This document shows, one piece after another, positions 8,546 to 16,876 of a stretch of 64,000 nt of DNA. A program made the position numbers and the translations under genes. Within the stretch, counting starts at the first letter, position 1; every line of letters starts with the position of its first letter. Source of the DNA: Bacillota bacterium (GTDB lineage: Bacteria; Bacillota; Clostridia; Acetivibrionales; DTU013); assembly GCA_023426125.1 (NCBI GenBank), contig JAFABI010000109.1:1-64000 (forward strand), written 5' to 3'. Under the pieces are notes generated by a model. The model made no database searches, had not been told where the DNA came from, and saw nothing but the letters and a program-made list of their open reading frames with translations.

Positions 8546-8572
8546 ACCCCAGCCATGGGGTTTCTTTATTTG
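8546..8572 (+). terminator. Terminator of the 44-residue ORF
   Basis: ACCCCAGCCATGGGGT forms a short GC-rich stem followed by TTCTTTATTT on the plus strand. Confidence 0.7.
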
Positions 8573-8588
8573 AAGATGAGGTAAGTTC

Positions 8589-8610
8589 TGTAGGACGCGC
8601 ATTGCGCGTA
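8589..8610. repeat. Left-end fragment of the TGTAGGGGCG element
   Basis: The sequence TGTAGGACGCGCATTGCGCG matches the left end of the 77-bp palindromic element with one short internal loss. The following 190 bases up to the AraC gene hold no gene I can support. Confidence 0.5.
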
Positions 8611-8800
8611 GCATATGGAAGGTAGTCCCCATTTGTCACTTAACATGTTTCTGTGAGAAAACATAATAAAAATCAAGATTGTTTCCCATGGCAAGAAATA
8701 TTCACGCACCTGCACCGTGACAGTCACCCGGGCGCCTGCCGCTTTGCCCGCTGCTTCCCCTGCCGTATCGTCCGGCGCGTCAACGGAAAGGGAATGAGTT

Positions 8801-9718
8801 TTACCGGTTCAGCTTCCTGTAAGTCATGGGTGTGACCCCCGTTTCCTGCCTGAAGCTCCGGTTAAAGTGATTGACATTGTTGTAGCCCACTTCGTAGCAT
8901 ATATCCGCCACCTTCATATCGGACCTGGTTTTGAGCAGTTCAATGGCCTTGGTGATTCTCAGCCCGTTTACATACTCTACGAAAGTCTTGCCGGTCATTT
9001 GCTTAAACAGGTATCGGAAGTAGGAGTGGGAAAGCATTGCTACTCTTGCTGCCTCTTCGATTGTTATCTCGCTGCAGTAGCTGTTATTGATATAATCAAT
9101 GGCACAATACAGCGCATCCCTGTGCCGCTGGAACAGGTTCTGGGACTCTGAGCCCGATATATCCTTCTTGAATTCCCTTCCCACAAGGATGAGAAGCTTT
9201 AGGAGCAAAGCCTTGATCACAAGCTCAAAGTCGCACTCCTTCATCTCATATTCCCGCAGTATCTCACTGAATATGCTCTCCGCTTCAAGCTTTGAGCCTC
9301 CCGTAAGGTTAAGCCTCGGCTTAATGTCGTTTTCACTGACCAGGAAGGGCTCCAGGTATGCAAAGTCAAAAAACGAGCCCGTTCCCTCGCTGAATGAAAA
9401 CCTTTCATTGATATACTCGGGAACGAACTCGAATTCAATCAACTCAAACTGCTCGCCATATTCGTCAATAAAAAAATGGGGAACAAACGGAGGGATGACA
9501 AAGATATCCCCCGTATATACGTCAAAAGCATTGCTGTTTATTACATGCTTCAATCTGCCTTTGGTTATATAGACGATCTGCACATACTCGTGCCTGTGCT
9601 TTGAACGGGCACACTGGTCCATCCGGATGATAAAAAAGGGGAGTCCGTTCCGGTTGTCTTCGATTTTATATAGAGGTACATCCTTGTACTCATTTTTATC
9701 AAGAAAGCTGTAATCCAT
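8801..9718 (-). CDS. Cupin-type AraC family transcriptional regulator
   Basis: A 305-residue protein when started at the ATG at 9718, which has AGAAGGGTG about 7 bases upstream; an in-frame ATG at 9739 sits before that site and is less likely. The N-terminal half is an AraC ligand-binding cupin (RSKHRHEYVQIVYITKGRL and YTGDIFVIPPFVPHFF). The C-terminal 100 residues hold the two helix-turn-helix units (ITIEEAARVAMLSHSYFRYLFKQ and VADICYEVGYNNVNHFNRSFR). This class usually senses a sugar. No neighbouring sugar gene is co-oriented, so its target is unclear. Two palindromic repeats lie directly upstream. Confidence 0.9.
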   Translation of the reverse strand: MDYSFLDKNEYKDVPLYKIEDNRNGLPFFIIRMDQCARSKHRHEYVQIVYITKGRLKHVINSNAFDVYTGDIFVIPPFVPHFFIDEYGEQFELIEFEFVPEYINERFSFSEGTGSFFDFAYLEPFLVSENDIKPRLNLTGGSKLEAESIFSEILREYEMKECDFELVIKALLLKLLILVGREFKKDISGSESQNLFQRHRDALYCAIDYINNSYCSEITIEEAARVAMLSHSYFRYLFKQMTGKTFVEYVNGLRITKAIELLKTRSDMKVADICYEVGYNNVNHFNRSFRQETGVTPMTYRKLNR

Positions 9719-9751
9719 TGCCATCACCCTTCTCCACAAATTGCTTACTGT

Positions 9752-9797
9752 CCTTGCAGAAATTGTGCATTAAGGCATTTGCGATATTTCTGCAAGG
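9752..9797. repeat. Inverted repeat upstream of the AraC gene
   Basis: Perfect 12-bp arms, CCTTGCAGAAAT at 9752-9763 and ATTTCTGCAAGG at 9786-9797, separated by 22 bases. It lies 34 bases upstream of the AraC start, so it may be part of the gene's 5' leader or a small repeat element. Confidence 0.6.
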
Positions 9798-9841
9798 CGT
9801 ATAAATGTGAATTCAAAAATGAAGTTTTCGCTGTCGTACTA

Positions 9842-9939
9842 AGTACTGGTGCAAATATAACTTCCCGTATAGATTTCTGAAAATGCAGTCTTGGAGCGCC
9901 GGCATTTTCAGAAAAACGGGAAGTAATATTTGCAGTACT
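9842..9939. repeat. Long imperfect palindrome (about 98 bp)
   Basis: The arms begin AGTACTGGTGCAAATATAAC and end GTAATATTTGCAGTACT. They match through ACTTCCCGT/ACGGGAAGT and TTTCTGAAAATGC/GCATTTTCAGAAA, with a short centre around TCTTGGAGCGCC. It looks like a miniature inverted-repeat element. A shrunken relative occurs at about 41753-41800. Confidence 0.6.
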
Positions 9940-10059
9940 CCTAAACACCGGTGAAAACATAATTTCAACTGTGATTACTGTTATTATACCAGTTGTGCCA
10001 ACATTTTAAAATATCCTCTTGTCCGGATTATTTTTAGGCCTTTCCGGCCATTGCCATGC

Positions 10060-10117
10060 AAAAGCCCTCCCGGGTAAGGCAGCTGTGTTGCAGCGCCGCA
10101 ATCCCGGGAGGGCTTTT
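10060..10117. terminator. Strong bidirectional terminator hairpin
   Basis: AAAAGCCCTCCCGGG at 10060-10074 and CCCGGGAGGGCTTTT at 10103-10117 form a 15-bp perfect stem with A/T flanks on both sides. It ends the ABC operon on the minus strand. Confidence 0.8.
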
Positions 10118-10137
10118 GGGTTTTCTTGAATTTACCG

Positions 10138-10941
10138 TTATTCCAGATTGAGTCTCCTGCTCAGGATGTAATTGGTCAAAGCAAAGTAGCCTGCCGACAG
10201 AAGTCCGAAGAAGATAATGCAAAACCACATGGTATAGTGCAAAAACGCCTGATGTTGGAAAAAATCATTCGGGGTATTGGCGTCCACCATGGAAAGACCT
10301 ATATCGCCGGTCATATAAGTTATTACGGCAAATAGTATCTGTGTAACGGTACTCACCACAATAAATGCGCCCAGGGAACCCAGAATCCTGTGCCGGTTGA
10401 ATAAATGGCCAAGGGCTATGGACACATAAATGAGCAATACGCTTGAAGCAAGACCGATAACCAGGATCAACAAAACCTCCAGGATGACAAGTGCCGATGA
10501 TGCACCGAAGAAGACAAAGAACTCCCTGATGGAATCTGCAACCGACTGCATGAAGTCTGCAGTCAAAAACCTGTCATAGCCATTGACAAGAATAGAAACG
10601 ATCGCCGCTATTCCGCTTACGGCTATCCACATCATTGCGACAACCAGCTTACTGGCGATATGCTTCCAGCCCTTTGCAGGCAGGGTAAACATCAGGTAGC
10701 CTTCATCCGAAAGCAGATTCTTGTAAAATCGCTGGATCATCACTACAAAGGCCACAACAAATATTCCCGCAAGTACCATGATGTAAAGAATCATGCTTAT
10801 GATTTCAGGCGCCTGCCATTTCTGAACGGAAAGCATGGAAATCAGCCTGTTTATGGCTGCAAACACCATCAGCACGGCATAAAGCGGCATGAAAACCCTT
10901 GCAGTTGCCTTGATTTCATATTTTAAAAGTTTGCCTAGCAT
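10138..10941 (-). CDS. ABC transporter permease-like membrane protein (YtrC-type context)
   Basis: A 267-residue integral membrane protein with about six hydrophobic segments: residues about 17-36, 48-68, 97-120, 145-175, 180-200 and 235-258. There is no cleavable signal peptide. It overlaps the ATPase gene by seven bases and is third in a GntR-ATPase-permease operon, the arrangement of ytr-like systems that respond to cell-wall antibiotics. The sequence resembles ABC-2-like permeases of that context, with a segment FYKNLLSDEGYLMFTLPAKGWKH often seen in clostridial members. The exported substrate is not known. Confidence 0.75.
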   Translation of the reverse strand: MLGKLLKYEIKATARVFMPLYAVLMVFAAINRLISMLSVQKWQAPEIISMILYIMVLAGIFVVAFVVMIQRFYKNLLSDEGYLMFTLPAKGWKHIASKLVVAMMWIAVSGIAAIVSILVNGYDRFLTADFMQSVADSIREFFVFFGASSALVILEVLLILVIGLASSVLLIYVSIALGHLFNRHRILGSLGAFIVVSTVTQILFAVITYMTGDIGLSMVDANTPNDFFQHQAFLHYTMWFCIIFFGLLSAGYFALTNYILSRRLNLE

Positions 10942-11633
10942 TTGAACACCTCCCTGAAGTAAGCATCAACAGACTTCCCTTTCTCATTCCGGATCTCGTC
11001 GGCAGAGGTTGAGAGTAAGATCTGTCCGTTGTTGATGAAAACAACATGGTCCAGGATCTTCTCGATATCGGAGATGAGATGGGTAGAAATGATCACCGTT
11101 GCATCTTCCTTGTAATTACTGATAATCGTCTCGAGAATATAATCCCTGGAAGCCGGATCCACGCCGCCGATAGGTTCGTCCAGCAGATACAGCCTGGCTT
11201 CGCGGCTCATGACGAGGATGAGCTGAACCTTCTCCCGGGTTCCCTTGGACATTGTCTTCAGTCTGTCGTTCGGGTTGATTTTCAGCCTTTTTAGCATGTC
11301 ATAGGCCTTTTCAGGCTTAAAATCCTTGTAGAAATCAATAAAAAGCTCAATGATTTGATGCACCCGCATCCAATCGTTCAGGTAGGTTTTTTCAGGAAGG
11401 TAGGAAACCAGTTTTTTTGTTTCAACCCCCGGTTTCATTCCTGCGATAAGGATTTCTCCGCCGGTAGGCGTCAAAAGGTCGTTGGCCAGCTTTATCAAGG
11501 TGGTCTTGCCGCTGCCGTTGGGACCCAGGAGCCCGATGATCCGGCCCTGTTCGATTTTCAGGTTGATATCGGACAGCGCCTTCTTATCGCCAAAAGCTTT
11601 TGTAATACCTTTGCACTCCAGAATCGTACTCAT
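10935..11633 (-). CDS. ABC transporter ATP-binding protein (YtrB-like)
   Basis: A 232-residue ATPase. Walker A is GLLGPNGSGKTTLIKLA near residue 34. The signature is the degenerate MSKGTREKVQLILVMSR, and Walker B is LYLLDEPIGGVDPASRDYI, followed by the switch histidine in ISTHLISD. The substituted signature (MSKGT in place of LSGGQ) is usual for YtrB-like ATPases. It overlaps the GntR gene by four bases (ATGA) and the permease gene by seven, so the three are translationally coupled. Confidence 0.9.
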   Translation of the reverse strand: MSTILECKGITKAFGDKKALSDINLKIEQGRIIGLLGPNGSGKTTLIKLANDLLTPTGGEILIAGMKPGVETKKLVSYLPEKTYLNDWMRVHQIIELFIDFYKDFKPEKAYDMLKRLKINPNDRLKTMSKGTREKVQLILVMSREARLYLLDEPIGGVDPASRDYILETIISNYKEDATVIISTHLISDIEKILDHVVFINNGQILLSTSADEIRNEKGKSVDAYFREVFKC

Positions 11634-12001
11634 TTTTCCATCTCCTCCGTCATACTGGCGATAATGGACAGCACCTCTTTTTTATCAAGACCCAGCTTCT
11701 GCATCTTTTCGAGAAACTCGGCAATCTGCTCCAACGCCAGCTTGTTCTTGGCCTTTTCAATCATACTCTCATCCTCCGTTACAGAACGCCCGCTTGTGCG
11801 GTGCGTGACGATCAACCCGTCTTCCTCCAGCTTTGCAAGTGCCCTTTGCATGGTGTTGGGATTCACCGAAGCCTCTTGTGCCATATCACGGACAGGAGGC
11901 AGCCTTGAGCCGGGCGGGTAGATATCGGAAAATATCATCAGCTCAATTTGCTCAATCAACTGTGTGTATATGGGCCTGTCAGGCTTAAAGTCCCATGGCA
12001 T
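11630..12001 (-). CDS. YtrA-subfamily GntR transcriptional regulator
   Basis: A 123-residue repressor with an N-terminal winged helix-turn-helix (PIYTQLIEQIELMIFSDIY, GSRLPPVRDMAQEASVNPNT, MQRALAKLEEDGLIVTHRTSGR) and a short C-terminal helical tail. This is the length of the YtrA subfamily, which lacks a large effector domain. A perfect 17-bp inverted repeat lies on its own promoter, so it most likely represses its own operon. The ABC genes follow without gaps. Confidence 0.93.
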   Translation of the reverse strand: MPWDFKPDRPIYTQLIEQIELMIFSDIYPPGSRLPPVRDMAQEASVNPNTMQRALAKLEEDGLIVTHRTSGRSVTEDESMIEKAKNKLALEQIAEFLEKMQKLGLDKKEVLSIIASMTEEMEK

Positions 12002-12013
12002 AGTATCACTCCC

Positions 12014-12049
12014 TGTATTATTGTATTAAGTTCTTAATACAATAATACA
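12014..12049. promoter_or_regulatory. Palindromic operator of the GntR/ABC operon
   Basis: TGTATTATTGTATTAAG at 12014-12030 is matched exactly by CTTAATACAATAATACA at 12033-12049. The right arm covers the -10 box of the minus-strand promoter. The sequence suits a YtrA-type dimer. Confidence 0.8.
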
Positions 12050-12070
12050 ATAGTACATTAATTCTGTCAA
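12042..12070 (-). promoter_or_regulatory. Promoter of the GntR/ABC operon
   Basis: On the minus strand TTGACA (12065-12070) and TATTAT (12042-12047) are 17 bases apart. The -10 lies inside the palindromic operator. Confidence 0.8.
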
Positions 12071-12211
12071 CAGTATTTTTAACTTTTTTATGATCATAAT
12101 TATTATCCCTTTGTTTACAAGAGCGAACGTTGAGTCGGAGGTATATTGCATTATTCAACATATTGGAATCGGAATGTCCATCATTTTTTGGTAAACTATT
12201 GCTCTTGTCAT

Positions 12212-12241
12212 TTGCACCATTCTGAGCATAAAATATATACT
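12212..12241 (+). promoter_or_regulatory. Probable promoter of the DUF2238-like gene
   Basis: TTGCAC (12212-12217) and TATACT (12236-12241) are 18 bases apart, about 45 bases before the proposed CTG start. Confidence 0.5.
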
Positions 12242-12285
12242 ATACAGGAATAGGATGAAAAGCAGATACGACAGGGGGTATTCAT

Positions 12286-13026
12286 CTGGAAAAAAGTAAA
12301 TTCAACTGGGAAAAAACAATATGGTGGTTTGTAATTATTTCATTAGTGGCTTCTGCAGCCTACGTAATTGTTATGATCGTCATTGCGCCGGCACAGGATG
12401 TATCACCGGCACCTGACACCCGTTCGAAAAGCGACTACGTCTTGATGCTTGCGCAGTGCGTCCTGGGGATTTTTGCAATGCTGCTTCCCGGATTATTGGA
12501 ACACAGAATTCATCTGGTAATACCTTCAAAAATGGTGATTTTGTATGCTTTGTTCCTGTATGGCGCGATTTATCTGGGAGAAGTCAGGAGCTTTTACTAT
12601 GCCATTCCATACTGGGATAATATTTTGCACTTTTTCAGCGGAAGTATGCTGAGCGCCCTTGGATTTTCCTTCATCGTCCTGTTGAACAAAACGGACAGGA
12701 TACCCGTAAACTTAAGTCCCATCTTTATTTCTGCCTTTGCCTTCTGCTTTGCGGTTACTCTCGGAGCCGTATGGGAGATCTACGAGTACGCAATGGACGG
12801 ATTCATGGGGCTGAACATGCAGAAGTTTGCCCTGGCAAACGGAACGCAGCTTATCGGGCATGCTGCAATTTCAGATACCATGGAGGATATCATCGTCGAT
12901 TGTATCAGCGCATTTACCATCTCGGCAATAGGCTACCTGTCCTGCAAATATAAGAAAGGCTGGATCGAAAGGTTTTTGCTGCGTATAAAACAACACAAAG
13001 GCGGCAATACCTCCTTTCCGGGATAA
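12286..13026 (+). CDS. DUF2238-like (YjdF-type) multi-pass membrane protein, probable CTG start
   Basis: About 246 residues if translation starts at the CTG at 12286, seven bases after AGGGGG; the first ordinary start is a GTG at 12346 that cuts into the first membrane helix and has no ribosome binding site. Roughly six membrane segments are visible. The segments LYGAIYLGEVRSFYYAIPYW, DNILHFFSGSMLSALGFSF and LGAVWEIYEYAMD match the DUF2238/YjdF family, whose role is unknown. It is a single gene with its own promoter. The remnant of another gene follows in the same frame. Confidence 0.65.
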   Translation: MEKSKFNWEKTIWWFVIISLVASAAYVIVMIVIAPAQDVSPAPDTRSKSDYVLMLAQCVLGIFAMLLPGLLEHRIHLVIPSKMVILYALFLYGAIYLGEVRSFYYAIPYWDNILHFFSGSMLSALGFSFIVLLNKTDRIPVNLSPIFISAFAFCFAVTLGAVWEIYEYAMDGFMGLNMQKFALANGTQLIGHAAISDTMEDIIVDCISAFTISAIGYLSCKYKKGWIERFLLRIKQHKGGNTSFPG

Positions 13027-13086
13027 GCAGCTGCAACCATCCGATTCCGGTACTATTTTCTCCCAGCACATATTTCATCGGCGGCA

Positions 13087-13305
13087 TGTGAAAGTGCTTC
13101 CGCAAAACCCAATCCATCTGCTGTGGCAGTACCGCACCTGGATAAGGAGAGCCTGAAAAAGGAAATAGGAAATATCCTTGACACCTGCCGGAAAAACAAC
13201 TGCTCCTGCGACATCGTCCTGAAAGACATCAGCTCCTGCTGCAGACGCCCGGAGAACATCTTCGAGTGGGAGAAAGTCGTCATGGATATGGTAAAAAATT
13301 ATTAG
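13087..13305 (+). pseudogene. C-terminal remnant of a uroporphyrinogen decarboxylase-family protein
   Basis: The frame reads AKPNPSAVAVPHLDKE, then IGNILDTCRKNNCSCDIVLK and ENIFEWEKVVMDMV, which matches the last 65 residues of UroD-type proteins linked to corrinoid methyl transfer (pattern KPNPAY...CRKNGC..EIILKDIS). Everything upstream is missing and the frame has no start with a ribosome binding site. I read it as a gene fragment. A full-length member of the wider family is at 25343-26353, but the fragment is not a copy of its C-terminus. Confidence 0.6.
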
Positions 13306-13311
13306 CAAAAT

Positions 13312-15111
13312 TTATTCCAGGAATTCGATGCCTGCCATTTTCATAAGATATCTGGCGTTGGTGGTATTGCACCGCCCGCGCCGGATCTTATAATCAAATC
13401 TTATCTCGTTCTGCAGGTACTCTTCGGTAAAATGATAGTTCATGATCCTTCCGCTTTCATTCTTCTCAAGCTGGCACAGATCGAAATCATGCGTGGAAAT
13501 AAGGCCGATAATCCAGCTTTTATTTAGATTCAGCAGCACATTTTTGGCTCCGGTATACCTGTCCCTGGAATTGGTGCCCCGGAACACCTCATCGATAAGG
13601 AAAATCATCGGTTTTTGCTCCCTGGAGGCGGCGATGATTGATTTAATACGCAGCAATTCTGCATAAAAGGTGGAAATTCCACTGTTCAAGTCATCACCCA
13701 ATCGCATGGATGTATGGATATCCATAATAGAGCATTCGAATTTTCCTGCACATACCGCAGCTCCGGCATACGCCAATACAAGATTAAGCCCGACTGTCCT
13801 TAAATGCGTAGATTTTCCGGACATATTGGATCCGGTAATGATACAAATCCTGTCCTCCATATCAAAGTTGTTGGAGACCCGTTTTTTTTCAACAATCAAA
13901 GGATGTCCCATTTCCATTGCCGAAACGGTGATTTTTTTTCCGGTTATTTCCGGTACCGTCCACTCCGGGTTTATTTGCGAAACCATGGCAAGACTTGCCA
14001 GGGCTTCCACCGTACCGATATTTTCAAGCCATCCTCTTACCAGAGCGCCTGAATGCTCCTTCCAGCTTTCCAGGGCAAACAGGCAGTGGAAATCCCAGAA
14101 GAAAAGGATGTTCAATGGCAGATAAAGTAAGAAATTGTTGCTTACTTCAACGGCATTTGCTATGTTTTCAAGGCTTTTGAGCTGCTTTCCCGCAGTCTTG
14201 TTTTTCAACAGGAATGCTGCTTTGACGCGGGATAGATATTCATCCTGGAAATCTTCCTTTTCTATCACGCCCAGCAAATTTTCATAGATCTGGATTTTTT
14301 TTCTGAAGGCATATACTCTTTTCAGTATGAAGCTGGTTTTGTATCCGATGACATTGATTATGGCCTGGATTAATACCAGCCCCACAGGTATAAGCACAGA
14401 TACGGTGCTGTCAATAATGCAGATTACGATTGAAAGCAAAGTAAGCATCGGAAGAATATAAAATAGATAGGATATCCAGGCAGTACCGAATAATTTGGAT
14501 TTGCTTTCGAAATACTCCAGCAGCTCTCCGGGGTCCTTCAGCATTTCGGGCTCACTTACCCCTTCACACTGGAGCTCCTGGCAAAAATCCGATTTTCCGG
14601 CCAGTTCCGAAATCGCCTTCTGCCGCTTTCGTATCTGCTCAGGACGTTTGTCGGGACTTTCCAGAAGCTTTCTCAAGTGTTCCTTCCCATGCCAGGTACC
14701 GGCGCAATTGATCATTTGGTACAGGGAGGCAGGACCGAAAACATCCAGGTCCGATGAGTACGAATGCTTCCCGTCCACGTATTCCAGCCCGCTATCGGTA
14801 AAATCAATCCAGGTCCCGTCAATTCTGCTGCTGCACATTTTGTTTATTTTGATTAAATTGCCGTACCGCTTTGCGGCATTAATCACCGCCTCATGCCGGA
14901 CAACCAAGAACAGGAAGGCGGCAAGGCAAACGAACGATACTGCGAAGCCGGGAATCATGTCAATATATAAAAATGTCAGAACCGCCAGCAGTGCCCCGCT
15001 CAGAAAAACAATCAGCCTTAAATTGCTGAGCAGGCTGGATTTGCCATCCAGCTTGCTTTTTGCCTCCGTATATTCTTTTGTCCGCCGGGTATATATCTCT
15101 TCAGGTCTCAT
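13312..15111 (-). CDS. Membrane-anchored MutS-like ATPase
   Basis: A 599-residue protein with the MutS ATPase domain at the C-terminus: Walker A GSNMSGKSTHLRTVG near residue 427, the MutS-specific LGDDLNSGISTFYAELLRI, Walker B PMIFLIDEVFRGTNSRD, and the histidine of ISTHDFDL. Two hydrophobic hairpins lie near residues 30-70 and 205-250, so it is probably membrane bound. The mismatch-binding and connector domains of true MutS are absent, and it is far shorter. Similar membrane MutS-like proteins exist in other Firmicutes, but I know of no established function. It is not linked to mutL here. Homology to the ATPase domain is clear; the role is open. Confidence 0.85.
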   Translation of the reverse strand: MRPEEIYTRRTKEYTEAKSKLDGKSSLLSNLRLIVFLSGALLAVLTFLYIDMIPGFAVSFVCLAAFLFLVVRHEAVINAAKRYGNLIKINKMCSSRIDGTWIDFTDSGLEYVDGKHSYSSDLDVFGPASLYQMINCAGTWHGKEHLRKLLESPDKRPEQIRKRQKAISELAGKSDFCQELQCEGVSEPEMLKDPGELLEYFESKSKLFGTAWISYLFYILPMLTLLSIVICIIDSTVSVLIPVGLVLIQAIINVIGYKTSFILKRVYAFRKKIQIYENLLGVIEKEDFQDEYLSRVKAAFLLKNKTAGKQLKSLENIANAVEVSNNFLLYLPLNILFFWDFHCLFALESWKEHSGALVRGWLENIGTVEALASLAMVSQINPEWTVPEITGKKITVSAMEMGHPLIVEKKRVSNNFDMEDRICIITGSNMSGKSTHLRTVGLNLVLAYAGAAVCAGKFECSIMDIHTSMRLGDDLNSGISTFYAELLRIKSIIAASREQKPMIFLIDEVFRGTNSRDRYTGAKNVLLNLNKSWIIGLISTHDFDLCQLEKNESGRIMNYHFTEEYLQNEIRFDYKIRRGRCNTTNARYLMKMAGIEFLE

Positions 15112-15189
15112 ATGTTCATCTTCCCATTTTATCCTATGCTTTTGAATCTATTATAGGTTATTGTTGGAAAAACATCAACCTGTTTCCTT

Positions 15190-16716
15190 CTAATTCTCAC
15201 CAACCGCCTCCAGCAGCTCGGAGGATATGGTTTCAATATGGCTGACGGAGGACGCCACCTGCTGCATTGACGCAAGCTGCTGCTCCGAAGCCGCCGCTAT
15301 TTCCTGGAGTTCTACCATATTGCCATGGTTTATTTCCCGTATATCCCTCACGATACTTACGATTCTGCCACTGCCGGCGGCAACGGCGTTCGTCACTCCG
15401 CTGACCTCCTGGACCTTGCCGTTCATGCTCGATCCGGCTTTGGATACCCTGTCAAAGGTTTCACCGGCCATGTTGATTACCTGCAGTCCCTTTTCCACCA
15501 TCCCGGAATTTTTATCCATGGCGTCCACTGCTTTTTCGGTGTCTTCAATCACATCTTTTATCAGCCTGGCAATGTCCCTGGCCGCCTTCTCCGACTGTTC
15601 CGCCAATGCCCTTATCTCGGTGGCAACAACGGCAAAGCCCTTGCCCTGCTCTCCGGCTCTGGCAGACTCAATCGCCGCATTCAGGGCCAGCATGTTTGTC
15701 TGGCCGGATATCCCCGAGATGATGGAAACAATCTTCCCGATCTCATTTGACCGGGTGCCCAGCCGGGTTATTATCTGCTTGCTTTCGTCGGTCACCGCGT
15801 CAATTTCCCGCATTGTATCCACCGCATCCTTGATTACTGCTCCGCTTTCCGTGGTCAGGCCGCTCAGCTCCTTTGAGATATCCGCGATCCGGCTGCTTTC
15901 CTCGGCTACCTTCTTCAAGCTCTCCGAAATGCTTTCAATGGCAGTCGTAGCTTCATCCACCAGCTTCAGGGTGTTTTCCGAACCGCCGGCGACTTTTCCG
16001 GCGTTCCCTGCGATTTGTTCATTTGCCTTTGTGGTGTGGTCGGTGATCTCCGACAGCTGTTTCACCGATTGTACCAGCACGCTGGAGACTTCATGGGATT
16101 TGTCGGTGACCGTCTTCAGTCTGTTCAGCATACTTTTTTGTTCTTCTGCGCCAACTGCGTTTCTAAGCATTCCTCTGGTCCTTTTGGACAGTAAGATGAA
16201 AATTAAAGCCAGCGCTATGAGCTGTATGCCTCGTGGTACAACGCCATAAACCAAAAGCTCGAAGCTGTTTGTCAGATTCTTGTCCACAGCACCATTTGCG
16301 TTTAGACTCAATAGCTGTGCGGCTGTGACCACGGCGACGGAAAACAGTACTGCATACCAGCTCAGCTTTCTTGAAAAATAGAGACTGGCTAAGGCTATAG
16401 GGTATACAAAGAGTATAACGACATGATAGGACAAGAATACAGTAAGTGTCGCTACCATTAAGGCAGCAGCAGAGACCACTATATATTTTACCCCTCTGTT
16501 GTCAAGTTTGAAGATGAAAACAATAATGGAAGGTACAATGAGCAAAAAAGCGGCGATTGACATGGCAATGGTCATGGTAGTCAAAGGGACGATGAATATC
16601 CCCAGCAGCTCCAAAACATAAACAAGTGCTACAAAGAATATGGTTGCCAGCATTATCTTGGCAGCTAGCCTGTTTGCCCCGTATTCGTTTCTTGTAAGAA
16701 TGGCATTGTCTCTCAA
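15190..16716 (-). CDS. Methyl-accepting chemotaxis protein with membrane-embedded sensor
   Basis: A 508-residue chemoreceptor. The start is a TTG at 16716 with GGAGGTG 6 bases upstream. Residues 20-185 contain about six membrane helices with very short loops and no large extracellular domain, so the input is probably sensed in the membrane or by the helices. The rest is the cytoplasmic signalling coil, with the conserved hairpin tip GQTNMLALNAAIESARAGEQ near residue 340 and adjacent GFAVVATEIRALAEQS. It is a single gene. The tip should bind CheA/CheW encoded elsewhere. Confidence 0.93.
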   Translation of the reverse strand: MRDNAILTRNEYGANRLAAKIMLATIFFVALVYVLELLGIFIVPLTTMTIAMSIAAFLLIVPSIIVFIFKLDNRGVKYIVVSAAALMVATLTVFLSYHVVILFVYPIALASLYFSRKLSWYAVLFSVAVVTAAQLLSLNANGAVDKNLTNSFELLVYGVVPRGIQLIALALIFILLSKRTRGMLRNAVGAEEQKSMLNRLKTVTDKSHEVSSVLVQSVKQLSEITDHTTKANEQIAGNAGKVAGGSENTLKLVDEATTAIESISESLKKVAEESSRIADISKELSGLTTESGAVIKDAVDTMREIDAVTDESKQIITRLGTRSNEIGKIVSIISGISGQTNMLALNAAIESARAGEQGKGFAVVATEIRALAEQSEKAARDIARLIKDVIEDTEKAVDAMDKNSGMVEKGLQVINMAGETFDRVSKAGSSMNGKVQEVSGVTNAVAAGSGRIVSIVRDIREINHGNMVELQEIAAASEQQLASMQQVASSVSHIETISSELLEAVGEN

Positions 16717-16876
16717 GCTTACACCTCCGTAATCTGGATGCGCGGTTGTTTCCTGCGAATTCCAATTTGTGACAAAATATAGTATTTTTCATCACTACCA
16801 TCATACTACGATTCGCAAAAAATTTCCATTATTATTTCCTGCATTTATGAAAGGAAAATGTAATCGCTGGATATCC

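Noticed and set aside
8611..8800. Possible short gene in the gap before the AraC gene
   Set aside because: Reading frames here lack ribosome binding sites and do not resemble any protein; one end is repeat-derived.
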